Shown: positions 1-8,245 of the stretch, piece by piece
Layout: every line of letters begins with the position of its first letter
Numbering within the stretch: position 1 is the stretch's first letter
Source of the DNA: Serpens gallinarum
GTDB taxonomy: Bacteria > Pseudomonadota > Gammaproteobacteria > Pseudomonadales > Pseudomonadaceae
Direction of reading: 5' to 3'
NCBI RefSeq assembly: GCF_014836765.1
Contig: NZ_JACSQG010000002.1
Coordinates: 1 to 64,000, forward strand
DNA: 64,000 bases
Translations under genes and position numbers: made by a program
Notes under the pieces: generated by a model
What the model was told of the DNA's origin: nothing
Seen by the model: the letters and a program-made list of their open reading frames with translations, nothing else
Databases searched by the model: none

Positions 1-87
1 AACGAACTGTTCTACATGGACAAGACCATGATGGTTTTTGGCGACGCCAAGAAAGTCATTGAAGACATGGTCAAGGCGGTCGACTAA
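1..87 (+). CDS. pntB: NAD(P) transhydrogenase subunit beta, C-terminal end (partial)
   Basis: The first 28 codons and a TAA stop are the tail of a gene that starts before the window. The residues FYMDKTMMVFGDAKK followed by a short acidic helix match the end of the NADP(H)-binding domain III of PntB, where the LFGDAK-type motif precedes the C-terminus. PntB is the membrane subunit of the proton-translocating transhydrogenase that passes hydride between NADH and NADP+. A long hairpin follows 9 bases after the stop. The call rests on this short motif only. Confidence 0.75.
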   Translation, partial: NELFYMDKTMMVFGDAKKVIEDMVKAVD

Positions 88-95
88 ACGCTCTG

Positions 96-133
96 GCCCA
101 CCGCTGCGCTGGCAACCCAGCATGGCGGTGGGC
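96..133 (+). terminator. Hairpin after pntB, probable terminator
   Basis: GCCCACCGC at 96-104 pairs with GCGGTGGGC at 125-133, and an inner CTGG/CCAG stem closes a CAAC loop. Only three T residues follow, so the terminator call is moderate. Confidence 0.5.
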
Positions 134-247
134 TGTTTCGCCTGGTGTCCCTAGCCTCACACATATCTAGCACATTGCCATCACGCATAGTGCAGCCCGG
201 CAAACCTCGTTACACTCGCAGTCTCAACCCATGATCCGAGGTTTTTC

Positions 248-565
248 ATGACTGCGATTCGACTGTTTGGCCTAGCCGCCCTGCTCAGCCTGTCCTCCAT
301 GGCCAGCGCCACCAGCTTTGTGGGCACCACCGATATGATTGGTCGCGCCCTGATCTCAACCACTGACGGCATTTCCGACCTCAGCTCGTCGCTCAAAGAC
401 GACAAGATCGTACTGGCCGCCCGTGACGATGCCGCCAGCTTTGTCGCCAGCCAGGGTGAAATTCGTGGTGCTCGTCTGCATGCAGCCCTGCAGCACATCC
501 GCACCCAGGCACCGCAGCTGAACGCCAGCGACCTGCAGCTGGCCGAGGCGATCCTCGCGCTCTAA
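248..565 (+). CDS. DUF2388 family secreted protein
   Basis: A 105-residue protein starting with a clear signal peptide (hydrophobic residues 6-16, likely cleavage after ASA near residue 21). The mature part has the DUF2388 hallmarks: a TxDMIGRA segment, KIVLAARDDAASFVAS in the middle, and a C-terminal LNASDLQLAEAILAL. The family is small, largely restricted to Pseudomonas and relatives, often in several copies, and has no established function; a periplasmic location is inferred. CCGAGG lies 6 bases before the ATG. It stands alone between pntB and the DUF4105 gene. Confidence 0.85.
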   Translation: MTAIRLFGLAALLSLSSMASATSFVGTTDMIGRALISTTDGISDLSSSLKDDKIVLAARDDAASFVASQGEIRGARLHAALQHIRTQAPQLNASDLQLAEAILAL

Positions 566-683
566 CGCTCCCGGTTTTCGCGCCGTGTCCGCGGCGCGAA
601 CGCTGTCACCCCTTCTTATCGAGCCGATGCGCAGGCACGGTCGTGTGATCGCTATTCTGTATGTACCGCTGCGGAGAAACCCA

Positions 684-2630
684 ATGAGTCGTTTTCTGCT
701 CTGGGCGCTCCTGCTCTGCCTGGCAAGCGGTGCCCAGGCCCACTTACAACTTCGGCTTGACGCCACCTCGCTCGACACCCAACAGCGTCAGGCCAGTCAG
801 ACCCTGCTCGACGAAGCGCTGCGCGCGCTGCCGCCCCATTTCATCGAGCGTCTGGATCGACACGTCGAGATACGCTGGGGTGAATTGCCCGAAACCGTCT
901 ACGGACGGCTGACCAGCCACTCTCAATTGACTCTCAATGCCCGCTTATTGCCGACGTTGAGCGACGGCTCCGCCGCACAAACCCGCACGGCCCGTCCCCA
1001 TGGCACGGTACGCCGCGAATTGCTGGCCACTGTCCTGCACGAACTCACCCACCTGTATGACCGTGCCCGTGTGTGGTCGACCGAGGCCTGGTTGGCGCAA
1101 CGCCGCTGCCGCAGTCTGGCCGGCAGCCTGGGGCCGGTCGGCCTGCCCGAGCAGTGTCGCGGTCAGACCGAACGGCGTTTCACCCTATCCGATGACCCGC
1201 GCCTACTGGATCTGGCCGGTTGGTATCAGGCCATCGGCCAACGCGGGGAACGGGAAATCACCAACGGCCAGGTGGACCGCAGTCCCGATGCCTATGAGCT
1301 GGCTAACCCTCGCGAATTCGTCGCGGTGAACCTGGAGTATTTTCTTCTCGATCCCAGCTACGCCTGTCGTCGACCCTCGCTGCACCGTTACTGGAGCGAG
1401 CACTTCGGTTGGGCGCCAGCACACAGCGATCCCTGTCCGCAACGCTTCCCTTACCTGAACGCTGGCAGCAATTACGACCGCGAACCCTTGGGCTGGATCG
1501 ACCCCGAGCAGGTCTACGCCATCGATTACCTGTTCGCGGATGCCAACGACAACTGGGTCAGCCGCTGGGGCCACAGCATGCTGCGTCTGGTGATCTGCGC
1601 ACCGGGACGCCCGCGCAGCGAGCAGTGCCGGCTGGATCTGGACCACCACCTGGTGCTGTCCTACCGAGCCTTCGTCGGCGATATCCAGCTGTCGAGCTGG
1701 GACGGCCTGACCGGCGCCTACCCCTCGCGGCTGTTCATCCTGCCGTTGGGGCAGGTGGTCGATGAGTACACCAAACTGGAACTGCGCAGCCTGTCCTCGA
1801 TTCCCCTGCGCCTGAGCCGCAGCGAAGAGCAGGACCTGTTGCTGCGCGCCGTCGAACTGCACTGGAGTTACGACGGTGATTACTACTTCCTGTCCAACAA
1901 CTGCGCCGTGGAAACCCTCAATCTGCTGCGCAGCGGCACCGGCCGTAGCGAATTGACCAGCCTGGACAGCATCATGCCCAGCGCCCTGCTCGATTCGCTG
2001 GTGGCACGCGGACTGGCCGACCTCGGGCCGCTGGCCGACCCGCAACAAGCGCTGCGCCTGGGCTATCGCTTCGATTCGTTCCGCGAGCGTTATCAGGCCA
2101 TGTTCGCCATCCTGCGCCAGCGCCTGCCCATCGAGCAGACGCGGGTCGAGGATTGGCTGAGCCTGCCGGCCGAGGCGCGCCGTCCCTGGCTGGCCCGCGC
2201 CGACCTGCAAGCCAGCGCCGCGCTGTTATTACTCGAACAGGCCGCGCAACGCCAGCAACTACTGCTGGCCCAAGACGAACTCAAACAGCGCTACTTGAGC
2301 CGCCAGCGGGCCACGGATGCAACCCTCGACAAGGCCGGCAAGGCGCTTGAGCAGATGCTCGCCAACAGCGGTTTTCTCAGCCGCCCGGCAGAACTGCTGG
2401 AAAGTGGTTACGGGTTGCCGCAGCAGGCCGAATGGCAACAACTCGAGGAGCGCACCCGGCAACGCCAGCAGGTACTCAACCAATTAAGTGTCGAGCTCGA
2501 TCAAGACCTGCGCCTGCTGCTGAGTCCCGAACGCCGCCAGGAACTTGAGTCCAACGAAGCCAACCTGGCGCAGCTGGCCGAACACCTGCGCAGCCTGCAC
2601 CGGGCCGCAGGCGGGCTGCAGCTACCCTAG
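684..2630 (+). CDS. DUF4105 domain protein with HExxH motif, exported
   Basis: 648 residues from the ATG at 684, which has GGAGA upstream and opens a signal peptide ending near GAQA (residue 19); upstream in-frame starts would bury that signal. Residues 119-123 read HELTH, a zincin-type motif, inside the N-terminal domain. The central part (about residues 270-460) is the DUF4105 domain, with FADANDNWVSRWGHSMLRL and a later SNNCAVETLNLL; its conserved His and Cys recall cysteine-peptidase-like folds, but that is inference. The last 180 residues are long Gln/Leu/Arg-rich helices, probably coiled coil. The mature protein is likely periplasmic or membrane-attached. Its substrate and role are unknown. 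Confidence 0.8.
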   Translation: MSRFLLWALLLCLASGAQAHLQLRLDATSLDTQQRQASQTLLDEALRALPPHFIERLDRHVEIRWGELPETVYGRLTSHSQLTLNARLLPTLSDGSAAQTRTARPHGTVRRELLATVLHELTHLYDRARVWSTEAWLAQRRCRSLAGSLGPVGLPEQCRGQTERRFTLSDDPRLLDLAGWYQAIGQRGEREITNGQVDRSPDAYELANPREFVAVNLEYFLLDPSYACRRPSLHRYWSEHFGWAPAHSDPCPQRFPYLNAGSNYDREPLGWIDPEQVYAIDYLFADANDNWVSRWGHSMLRLVICAPGRPRSEQCRLDLDHHLVLSYRAFVGDIQLSSWDGLTGAYPSRLFILPLGQVVDEYTKLELRSLSSIPLRLSRSEEQDLLLRAVELHWSYDGDYYFLSNNCAVETLNLLRSGTGRSELTSLDSIMPSALLDSLVARGLADLGPLADPQQALRLGYRFDSFRERYQAMFAILRQRLPIEQTRVEDWLSLPAEARRPWLARADLQASAALLLLEQAAQRQQLLLAQDELKQRYLSRQRATDATLDKAGKALEQMLANSGFLSRPAELLESGYGLPQQAEWQQLEERTRQRQQVLNQLSVELDQDLRLLLSPERRQELESNEANLAQLAEHLRSLHRAAGGLQLP

Positions 2631-2737
2631 TTTTTCCATTCTTTTCTAGGCGCACCGTCACAGCCTTGCGCCGCTTCGCTGTGACCGCCAAGATAGAGCG
2701 CTTTGCCCGCTTATGATTTGGCTGATCAGGTGACCGC

Positions 2738-3646
2738 GTGCTGGAATTGTTAATGGCCCTATGGCCGCTGTTTGCACTTATTCTTGCTGGCCAGGCCATG
2801 CGCCGCGCCCAATTTCCCAGCGACACGTTCTGGCCAGGCGCCGAGCGCATCAATTATTTCGTGCTGTTTCCCGCCCTGTTGTTCAACAGCCTGGCGACTG
2901 CGCCGCTGGACAATCCCGCGCTGCCACGCCTGGCCGTCGCGGTATTGCTAGGTCTGGGGCTGGCCTGGCTGGCGCTGCTGCTGGCCCGCCGCCTGTTCGG
3001 CTGGACGGCGGCGCGTTTCGGCGCTATCAGCCAGGGCGTGCTGCGCTTCAACACGTATCTGGGCCTCGCCATGATAGGCAGTCTGTTTGGAGCCGAAGGT
3101 TTGGGGTTGGCTGCCCTGATGCTGGCGTTGATGGTGCCGACGGTAAACATCATGTCAGTGTGGGCGCTGACCGCCGAGCGCGGCCTGAGTCTGCGCACCT
3201 TGCTGCTACCCATCATCAAGAACCCCTTGATCCTCGCCTGCCTGGCCGGCGTGCTGATCAACCTCAGTGGCCTTGGCCTGCCCGGCGGCAGCGATCGACT
3301 GCTCGGCCTGCTCGCCGCCGCCAGTCTGCCGCTGGGCCTGCTCTGCGTGGGCGCGGCTCTGCAACCGAAGGAATTGCGCGGCGAAGTGCCGAGCCTGGGC
3401 TGGAATAGCGTCCTGCGCCTGTTGGTCATGCCCCTGCTGGCCTGGGGCGTAGCGCGCGGGTTGGACCTGCCTGTCATGGAAACCAGCCTGCTGATCGTGT
3501 TCTTTGCGCTGCCCACCGCGCCGACGTCCTATGTGCTGACCCGCCAACTGGGCGGCGACAGCCAGCTGATGGCCGGCATCATCACCCTGCAGACCCTGCT
3601 GGCAGCCGCCAGCCTACCCCTTCTACTGGTGGTTCTCGGCGTCTAA
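2738..3646 (+). CDS. AEC-family (auxin efflux carrier type) transporter
   Basis: 302 residues of almost continuous membrane segments, about ten, in the arrangement of the bacterial AEC/MleP/MdcF family: an N-terminal LFALILAGQAMRR helix, a central loop, and a second half ending FALPTAPTSYVLTRQLGGD, the signature of these carriers. Members move malate, malonate or other small anions; the substrate here cannot be read. The GTG start at 2738 has AGGTG a few bases upstream; an ATG five codons later is the alternative. No partner gene is adjacent. Confidence 0.85.
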   Translation: MLELLMALWPLFALILAGQAMRRAQFPSDTFWPGAERINYFVLFPALLFNSLATAPLDNPALPRLAVAVLLGLGLAWLALLLARRLFGWTAARFGAISQGVLRFNTYLGLAMIGSLFGAEGLGLAALMLALMVPTVNIMSVWALTAERGLSLRTLLLPIIKNPLILACLAGVLINLSGLGLPGGSDRLLGLLAAASLPLGLLCVGAALQPKELRGEVPSLGWNSVLRLLVMPLLAWGVARGLDLPVMETSLLIVFFALPTAPTSYVLTRQLGGDSQLMAGIITLQTLLAAASLPLLLVVLGV

Positions 3647-3685
3647 ACCGGACGCTGAACTGCAACGGGCAGCCACTGGCTTAAG

Positions 3686-3703
3686 CTGTCATCTGTTTGT
3701 AAC
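3686..3703 (+). promoter_or_regulatory. Possible PHO box (PhoB site)
   Basis: CTGTCAT, a 4-base spacer, then TTGTAAC: the first half is a perfect PHO-box repeat and the second a weaker one at the normal spacing. It lies about 140 bases before a phosphate-transporter-like gene, which fits PhoB control. No convincing -10 was found, so this is a candidate only. Confidence 0.4.
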
Positions 3704-3708
3704 ATCAT

Positions 3709-3765
3709 GTTCGCACCACCCGCCTGACGAGCCTGGTCCGGCATTTTCCCGGTGGTGCAACGAAC
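3709..3765. repeat. Inverted repeat upstream of the Na/Pi cotransporter gene
   Basis: GTTCGCACCACC at 3709-3720 pairs with GGTGGTG-CAA-CGAAC at 3751-3765: 12 base pairs with a 3-base bulge around a 30-base loop. It lies in the likely untranslated leader. No T-run follows, so it is not an obvious terminator. Confidence 0.45.
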
Positions 3766-3842
3766 ACACGCCGCGGCAGCGAGTCCACCCCATAACACCC
3801 CCTTTTTGGTTCCATCCCAGGCTGTCCGGGAGTTCTGCTCCG

Positions 3843-5582
3843 ATGCTCACTCTGCTTAATCTGCTTTCCGCCGTCGCTCTGCTGATCTGGGGCACGCACA
3901 TCGTACGTACCGGCATCATGCGCGTGTACGGCTCACAACTGCGCACTGCGCTCAGCCACAGCACCCGTAATTTGCCCCTGGCCTTCACCGCCGGCATCGC
4001 GGTGACCGCGCTGGTACAAAGCAGCAATGCCACGGCTTTGCTGGCCACTTCCTTTGTCGCCGAAGGGCTGATGGCGCTGGCGCCGGCATTGGCCATCATG
4101 CTCGGCGCGGATGTCGGCACGGCGCTGATGGCACGGGTGCTGACCCTCGAGCTGTCGTGGTTGTCGCCGCTGCTGATCTTCCTCGGCGTGATCCTGTTCC
4201 TGTCACGCAAGCAGACCCGCCTGGGCCAGTTCGGCCGCGTACAGATCGGCGTCGGCTTGATCCTGCTCGCGTTGCAGCTGATCGTCGCCGCCGCCCAACC
4301 GATCACCGAATCCAACGGCATCAAAGTGCTGTTCGCCGAACTCACCGGCGACCTGCTGCTGGATGCGCTGGTCGGCGCGGTGTTCGCCCTGCTCAGCTAT
4401 TCCAGCCTGGCCGCCGTGCTGATTACCGCAACCCTGGCCAGCGCCGACCTGGTCAGCCTGCCCGTGGCCATCGGCCTGGTGATCGGCGCCAACATCGGCA
4501 GCGGTGTGCTGGCGCTGCTCAACAGCAGCCTGCAATCCGCCGCCGGCCGCCGGGTTGCCTTGGGCAGCCTGTTATACAAGATCATCGGCCTGCTGCTGAT
4601 CATGCCGGTGCTCGACGTGCTGGTGGATTGGATCACCAGCCTGCCGCTGGACAACGCCAGCCTGGTGATCGGCTTCCACCTGCTATACAACACGCTGCGC
4701 TGCCTGCTCATGCTGCCCACCGTGCATGCCATGGCCAGGCTGTGCACTTGGCTGCTGCCCGAACGGCCCGATACCGGCGGCGTGGCGCGGCCGCGCCACC
4801 TGGACCGTGCCGCCCTGGAAACGCCCAGCCTGGCGCTGGCCAATGCGGCGCGCGAAACCTTGCGCATCGGCGATCTGGTTGAACAGATGCTCGAGCACTT
4901 CAAGGCGGTGTTGCACAACGATGACCAGGAGGCTGGCAAAACGATCCGCAGTCTGGACGACGACGTCGATGCCTTGCACAGCGCCGTAAAACTCTACCTG
5001 GCGCAGATGCCGCGCGAAGACCTGGCCGAACAGGAAGCCCGACGCTGGGCCGAGATCATCGAGTTGACCGTCAACCTGGAGCATGCCGGCGACCTGGTGG
5101 AACACATGCTCAGCAAACTGCAGAGCCACAAAAAAGCCCGCCTGCACTCCTTTTCCGACTCGGGGCTGGAGGAGTTGACCGAATTGCATGCCCAACTGCA
5201 GGCCAACCTGCGCCTGGGCCTGTCGGTTTTCCTTACCGGCGATCGCGCCAACGCCCGTCAGTTGCTGCGTGAAAAGCGCCGTTTCCGCATTCGCGAGCGG
5301 CGCCTGACCCACGCTCACGTCACCCGGCTTGGCAACAAAGTAGTGCAGAGCCTCGAAAGCAGTGCCGTACACCTAGAGCTGATCGCCGATATGAAGCGTC
5401 TCAACTCGATCTTCTGCGCCAGCGCCTATGCGATTCTGGAGCAGGAGGAGACCGGTGCGCTGTCTGTCTCGGACAGCTTCGAGGGCACGCCAGACCGGCA
5501 CGGCACGGCCGAGGTCCACCTCACCCCGGCCAACGACAGCGCGACAGCCTTGCCGCCCACCGCGCACCCGGATGGTCGATGA
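3843..5582 (+). CDS. Na/Pi cotransporter family protein with PhoU-like C-terminus
   Basis: 579 residues in two parts. Residues 1 to about 310 hold the NptA/PNaS membrane domain, with the duplicated QSSNATA and SYSSLAAVLI re-entrant motifs (residues about 59-65 and 184-193) typical of sodium-phosphate cotransporters. Residues about 330-540 are a helical PhoU-like domain (ALANAARETLRIGDLVEQML, later VNLEHAGDLVEHML). Bacterial homologues such as E. coli YjbB are linked to phosphate export or regulated uptake; direction cannot be decided here. The gene stands alone between a candidate PHO box and a hairpin terminator. Confidence 0.88.
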   Translation: MLTLLNLLSAVALLIWGTHIVRTGIMRVYGSQLRTALSHSTRNLPLAFTAGIAVTALVQSSNATALLATSFVAEGLMALAPALAIMLGADVGTALMARVLTLELSWLSPLLIFLGVILFLSRKQTRLGQFGRVQIGVGLILLALQLIVAAAQPITESNGIKVLFAELTGDLLLDALVGAVFALLSYSSLAAVLITATLASADLVSLPVAIGLVIGANIGSGVLALLNSSLQSAAGRRVALGSLLYKIIGLLLIMPVLDVLVDWITSLPLDNASLVIGFHLLYNTLRCLLMLPTVHAMARLCTWLLPERPDTGGVARPRHLDRAALETPSLALANAARETLRIGDLVEQMLEHFKAVLHNDDQEAGKTIRSLDDDVDALHSAVKLYLAQMPREDLAEQEARRWAEIIELTVNLEHAGDLVEHMLSKLQSHKKARLHSFSDSGLEELTELHAQLQANLRLGLSVFLTGDRANARQLLREKRRFRIRERRLTHAHVTRLGNKVVQSLESSAVHLELIADMKRLNSIFCASAYAILEQEETGALSVSDSFEGTPDRHGTAEVHLTPANDSATALPPTAHPDGR

Positions 5583-5622
5583 CGCGGCCTTAGCAATAAT
5601 CCCGTCGCAACCTAACGGCCCG

Positions 5623-5650
5623 CCCGCTGTATGCCTCAGCGGGCCGGCTT
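5623..5650 (+). terminator. Hairpin terminator after the Na/Pi gene
   Basis: CCCGCTG (5623-5629) pairs with CAGCGGG (5637-5643) around a 7-base loop, about 40 bases after the stop codon. The T-run is weak (CTTATT). Confidence 0.55.
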
Positions 5651-5848
5651 ATTGATGCAGATCAAGGCTCGGCGTTTGGCAGCGATTACGCTAATAGCTC
5701 AACGCCACTAATGTCGCTGACCACAGCCTGTGGCTAACGCGAACACGCTGAAAAACACTGGCAAGGCTGCAGCGGGACGCCGAAAGGCGACGTCCGCACG
5801 GCCCGCGTAGTCGTTTTTGGGTGGCTCAGCAGTCGAGGAGTGACACCC

Positions 5849-8113
5849 ATGAGCCCCGAGCCCGAATTGAAACCGCTGTTCCAGAGTATCGGTCTGGATC
5901 GGGAAGAAATTCATGCTCGGTGCCGCTACCTCGACTGGAGCCCTGCCGACGGGCGTCGCCTGAATCGCCATGCCGCCAGGCTGGAATCGGCGCATGTCGA
6001 ATTCGTCGATGACTTGTACGACTACCTGCGCGGCTTCGACCCGCTGGCACGCATCCTCAGCGAACCGGCCACCCTGGATCGGCTCAAACGCAGCCAGATC
6101 ACCTATTACCAGCAACTGCTCAACGGCCCCTACGATTACCAGTACGTGCATGACCGTCTGCGCGTGGGCATGGTGCATGAGCGTGTCGGTCTGGAGCTGA
6201 AATGGTATTTGGGCGCTTATCGGCTGCACCTCGACGCCATGCTGGCCAACCTGTTTCCCGCCGATGAGAACCGCGAGTTGTACGCCAGCCTGCTCAAGGT
6301 GGTGTTCTTCGACATGTCGCTGGCGGTCGAGGCCTACTCGGCCGCCCGCCGCCGCGCCCTGGAAGACAGTGAGGCGCGTTTCGCCCGGGCCTTGCGCGGC
6401 AGCAATGACGGCATCTGGGACTGGGATGTCGCTACCGATCGTCTGTATGTCTCGGAACGCTGGGCCAGCATGCTCGGCTTGTCTCGCGACAGCCTGGGCG
6501 AACGTGGCCAGCACTGGTTCCAGCGCGTGCATCCCGATGATTTACCGGCGCTGCGCCAAGCCATCGACACGCACCTGCGCGGCGAGACTCCCTGGCTGTA
6601 TCTCGAATACCGCATGCGCCGCCCTGACGGCACCTACATCTGGGTGCTGGTGCGTGGCGTGGCCGAACGCGACAGCCAGGGGGACGTGCGCCTGACCGGT
6701 TCGCAAACCGACATCAGCGAACGCAAGCAGGCCGAAGCCGAGCTGCGCCGGGCGGCCCGCCACGATCCGCTGACCGGCCTGGCCAATCGCACGCGACTCG
6801 ATGAGTTGCTGCACCGTGCGCTGCAACGGCAACGCAAATTCGCCAGCGAAGCCGCGCTGCTGTTCATCGACCTGGATCGCTTCAAACTGATCAATGACAG
6901 CCTGGGCCACGCGGTGGGTGACCTGGTCTTGGTGGAAATGGCCCAGCGCCTGAAACAGTGCCTGCGTCCCGGCGACCATCTGACCCGCTTCGGGGGCGAT
7001 GAATTCGTCGTGTTGCTTGATGAGCTGGATTGCCAGGATAGTGCCGAACACCTGGCCCAGCGCATGCTCGACGCCCTGCAGCGACCAGTGTATGTGCATA
7101 ACCATGAGCTGGTGTTCACCGCCAGCATCGGTATCGCCGCGCTGGACGGCCAGGCACAACCCGGCGAAACGCTGCAGGCCGCCGACATCGCCCTGTACAG
7201 CGCCAAGGCCGCCGGCAAGTCGCAATACGCGCGCTACACCCATGATATGCACAGCGCCGCGCAGCACCGGCTGGAGCTGCAAAGTGCCTTGGCCCAGGCC
7301 CTGGCCCGCAATGAATTTGTCGTTCATTACCAGCCGATTTATCAGCTCGATGGTGAACAGAGCACGGTATACGGCGTAGAAGCCTTGCTGCGCTGGCGCT
7401 TGAATGACCAGCCCGTGAGCCCCCAGGAGTTCATTCCGGCGCTGGAAGAGACCGGCGACATCCTGCCGGTCGGCGACTGGGTGCTGGAACAGGCCTGCCG
7501 GCAGGTTCGCGCCTGGCAACAGACGGGGCAGTCGCACCTGTCTTGCTCAGTCAACCTCTCCAGCCGCCAATTGCGCCAGGCGGGATTCGCCGCGCGGGTC
7601 GCCGCTATTCTCCAGGCCAGCGGCCTGGAGGCGCAGTTTCTCGTGCTGGAAATTACTGAAGGCCTGCTTATGGAGGACAGCCCGGAGTTGCACCACAACC
7701 TGCGCGCATTGGCACGCCTGGGGGTGCGCCTGGCTCTGGACGATTTCGGCACGGGCTATTGCTCGCTGGGCTACCTACAGCGCTTTCCTCTGCACATTCT
7801 CAAGGTGGACAAGAGCTTCGTCATGGGTCTGCCGCAGGACCGCGAGCAGAGCGCCATTTGCCGCGCCATCATCGGCCTGGGCAAGAGCCTGGGCCTGCAG
7901 GTGATCGCTGAGGGTGTGGAAACCGAACAACACCGGCAATTCCTGCTGGATGAAGGCTGCCAGCATGCCCAGGGCTTCTGGTTTGCCCGGCCCTGCTCGT
8001 CGCAGGACATGCAACAGCTTTTCAATGCGCTGGATTCGTGCGGCCTGTTGGCAGGGCATGCCACGCCCGCAGTCCCGGTCAACCAGGCTTTATCCCGCCG
8101 TGAACTGTCATGA
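5849..8113 (+). CDS. Globin-coupled sensor with PAS, GGDEF and EAL domains
   Basis: 754 residues from the ATG at 5849, which has GAGGAG 8 bases upstream. Residues 1-165 are a protoglobin sensor; His110 in VGMVHERVGLELKWYLGAY is at the position of the proximal heme ligand of globin-coupled sensors. A PAS domain with PAC tail follows (about 175-295, ending QTDISERKQAE). The diguanylate cyclase domain has intact GGDEF (382-386) and an RPGD inhibitory site five residues before it. The EAL domain has EAL at 511-513, DDFGTG at 631-636 and LKVDKSF, so both c-di-GMP synthesis and hydrolysis motifs look complete. No membrane segment is present, so it is cytoplasmic. Oxygen-controlled c-di-GMP turnover is inferred from the architecture. 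The next gene is an Aer-like chemoreceptor. Confidence 0.93.
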   Translation: MSPEPELKPLFQSIGLDREEIHARCRYLDWSPADGRRLNRHAARLESAHVEFVDDLYDYLRGFDPLARILSEPATLDRLKRSQITYYQQLLNGPYDYQYVHDRLRVGMVHERVGLELKWYLGAYRLHLDAMLANLFPADENRELYASLLKVVFFDMSLAVEAYSAARRRALEDSEARFARALRGSNDGIWDWDVATDRLYVSERWASMLGLSRDSLGERGQHWFQRVHPDDLPALRQAIDTHLRGETPWLYLEYRMRRPDGTYIWVLVRGVAERDSQGDVRLTGSQTDISERKQAEAELRRAARHDPLTGLANRTRLDELLHRALQRQRKFASEAALLFIDLDRFKLINDSLGHAVGDLVLVEMAQRLKQCLRPGDHLTRFGGDEFVVLLDELDCQDSAEHLAQRMLDALQRPVYVHNHELVFTASIGIAALDGQAQPGETLQAADIALYSAKAAGKSQYARYTHDMHSAAQHRLELQSALAQALARNEFVVHYQPIYQLDGEQSTVYGVEALLRWRLNDQPVSPQEFIPALEETGDILPVGDWVLEQACRQVRAWQQTGQSHLSCSVNLSSRQLRQAGFAARVAAILQASGLEAQFLVLEITEGLLMEDSPELHHNLRALARLGVRLALDDFGTGYCSLGYLQRFPLHILKVDKSFVMGLPQDREQSAICRAIIGLGKSLGLQVIAEGVETEQHRQFLLDEGCQHAQGFWFARPCSSQDMQQLFNALDSCGLLAGHATPAVPVNQALSRRELS

Positions 8114-8137
8114 CGGGTTGTTTCAAGGAGGATGCAT

Positions 8138-8245
8138 ATGGACGTTATTCGAACCGCACCACCGCTGGGTGATCTTTCATGCGTTAGCACAGGTCGCCGC
8201 AGAGTCGGGCGGACGCAGCTATGCCCGCGATGTGCCCAGCCATGA
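8138..8245 (+). CDS. Leader ORF overlapping the chemoreceptor start (35 codons)
   Basis: A perfect Shine-Dalgarno, AAGGAGG at 8125-8131, sits 6 bases before an ATG that opens 35 codons. The stop TGA (8243-8245) overlaps the chemoreceptor ATG (8242-8244) as ATGA. The chemoreceptor start itself has no good ribosome site, so translational coupling through this ORF is a reasonable inference. The peptide is Arg- and Cys-containing (CPRCAQP at its end) and resembles nothing I recognise. It is in a different frame from the receptor, whose N-terminus aligns fully with Aer without it. Confidence 0.5.
   Translation: MDVIRTAPPLGDLSCVSTGRRRVGRTQLCPRCAQP

Noticed and set aside
8221-8241. In-frame ATG at 8221 as the chemoreceptor start
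   Set aside because: It adds seven residues not seen in Aer-type receptors, and the ATG at 8242 has the ATGA overlap with the leader ORF; not fully excluded.
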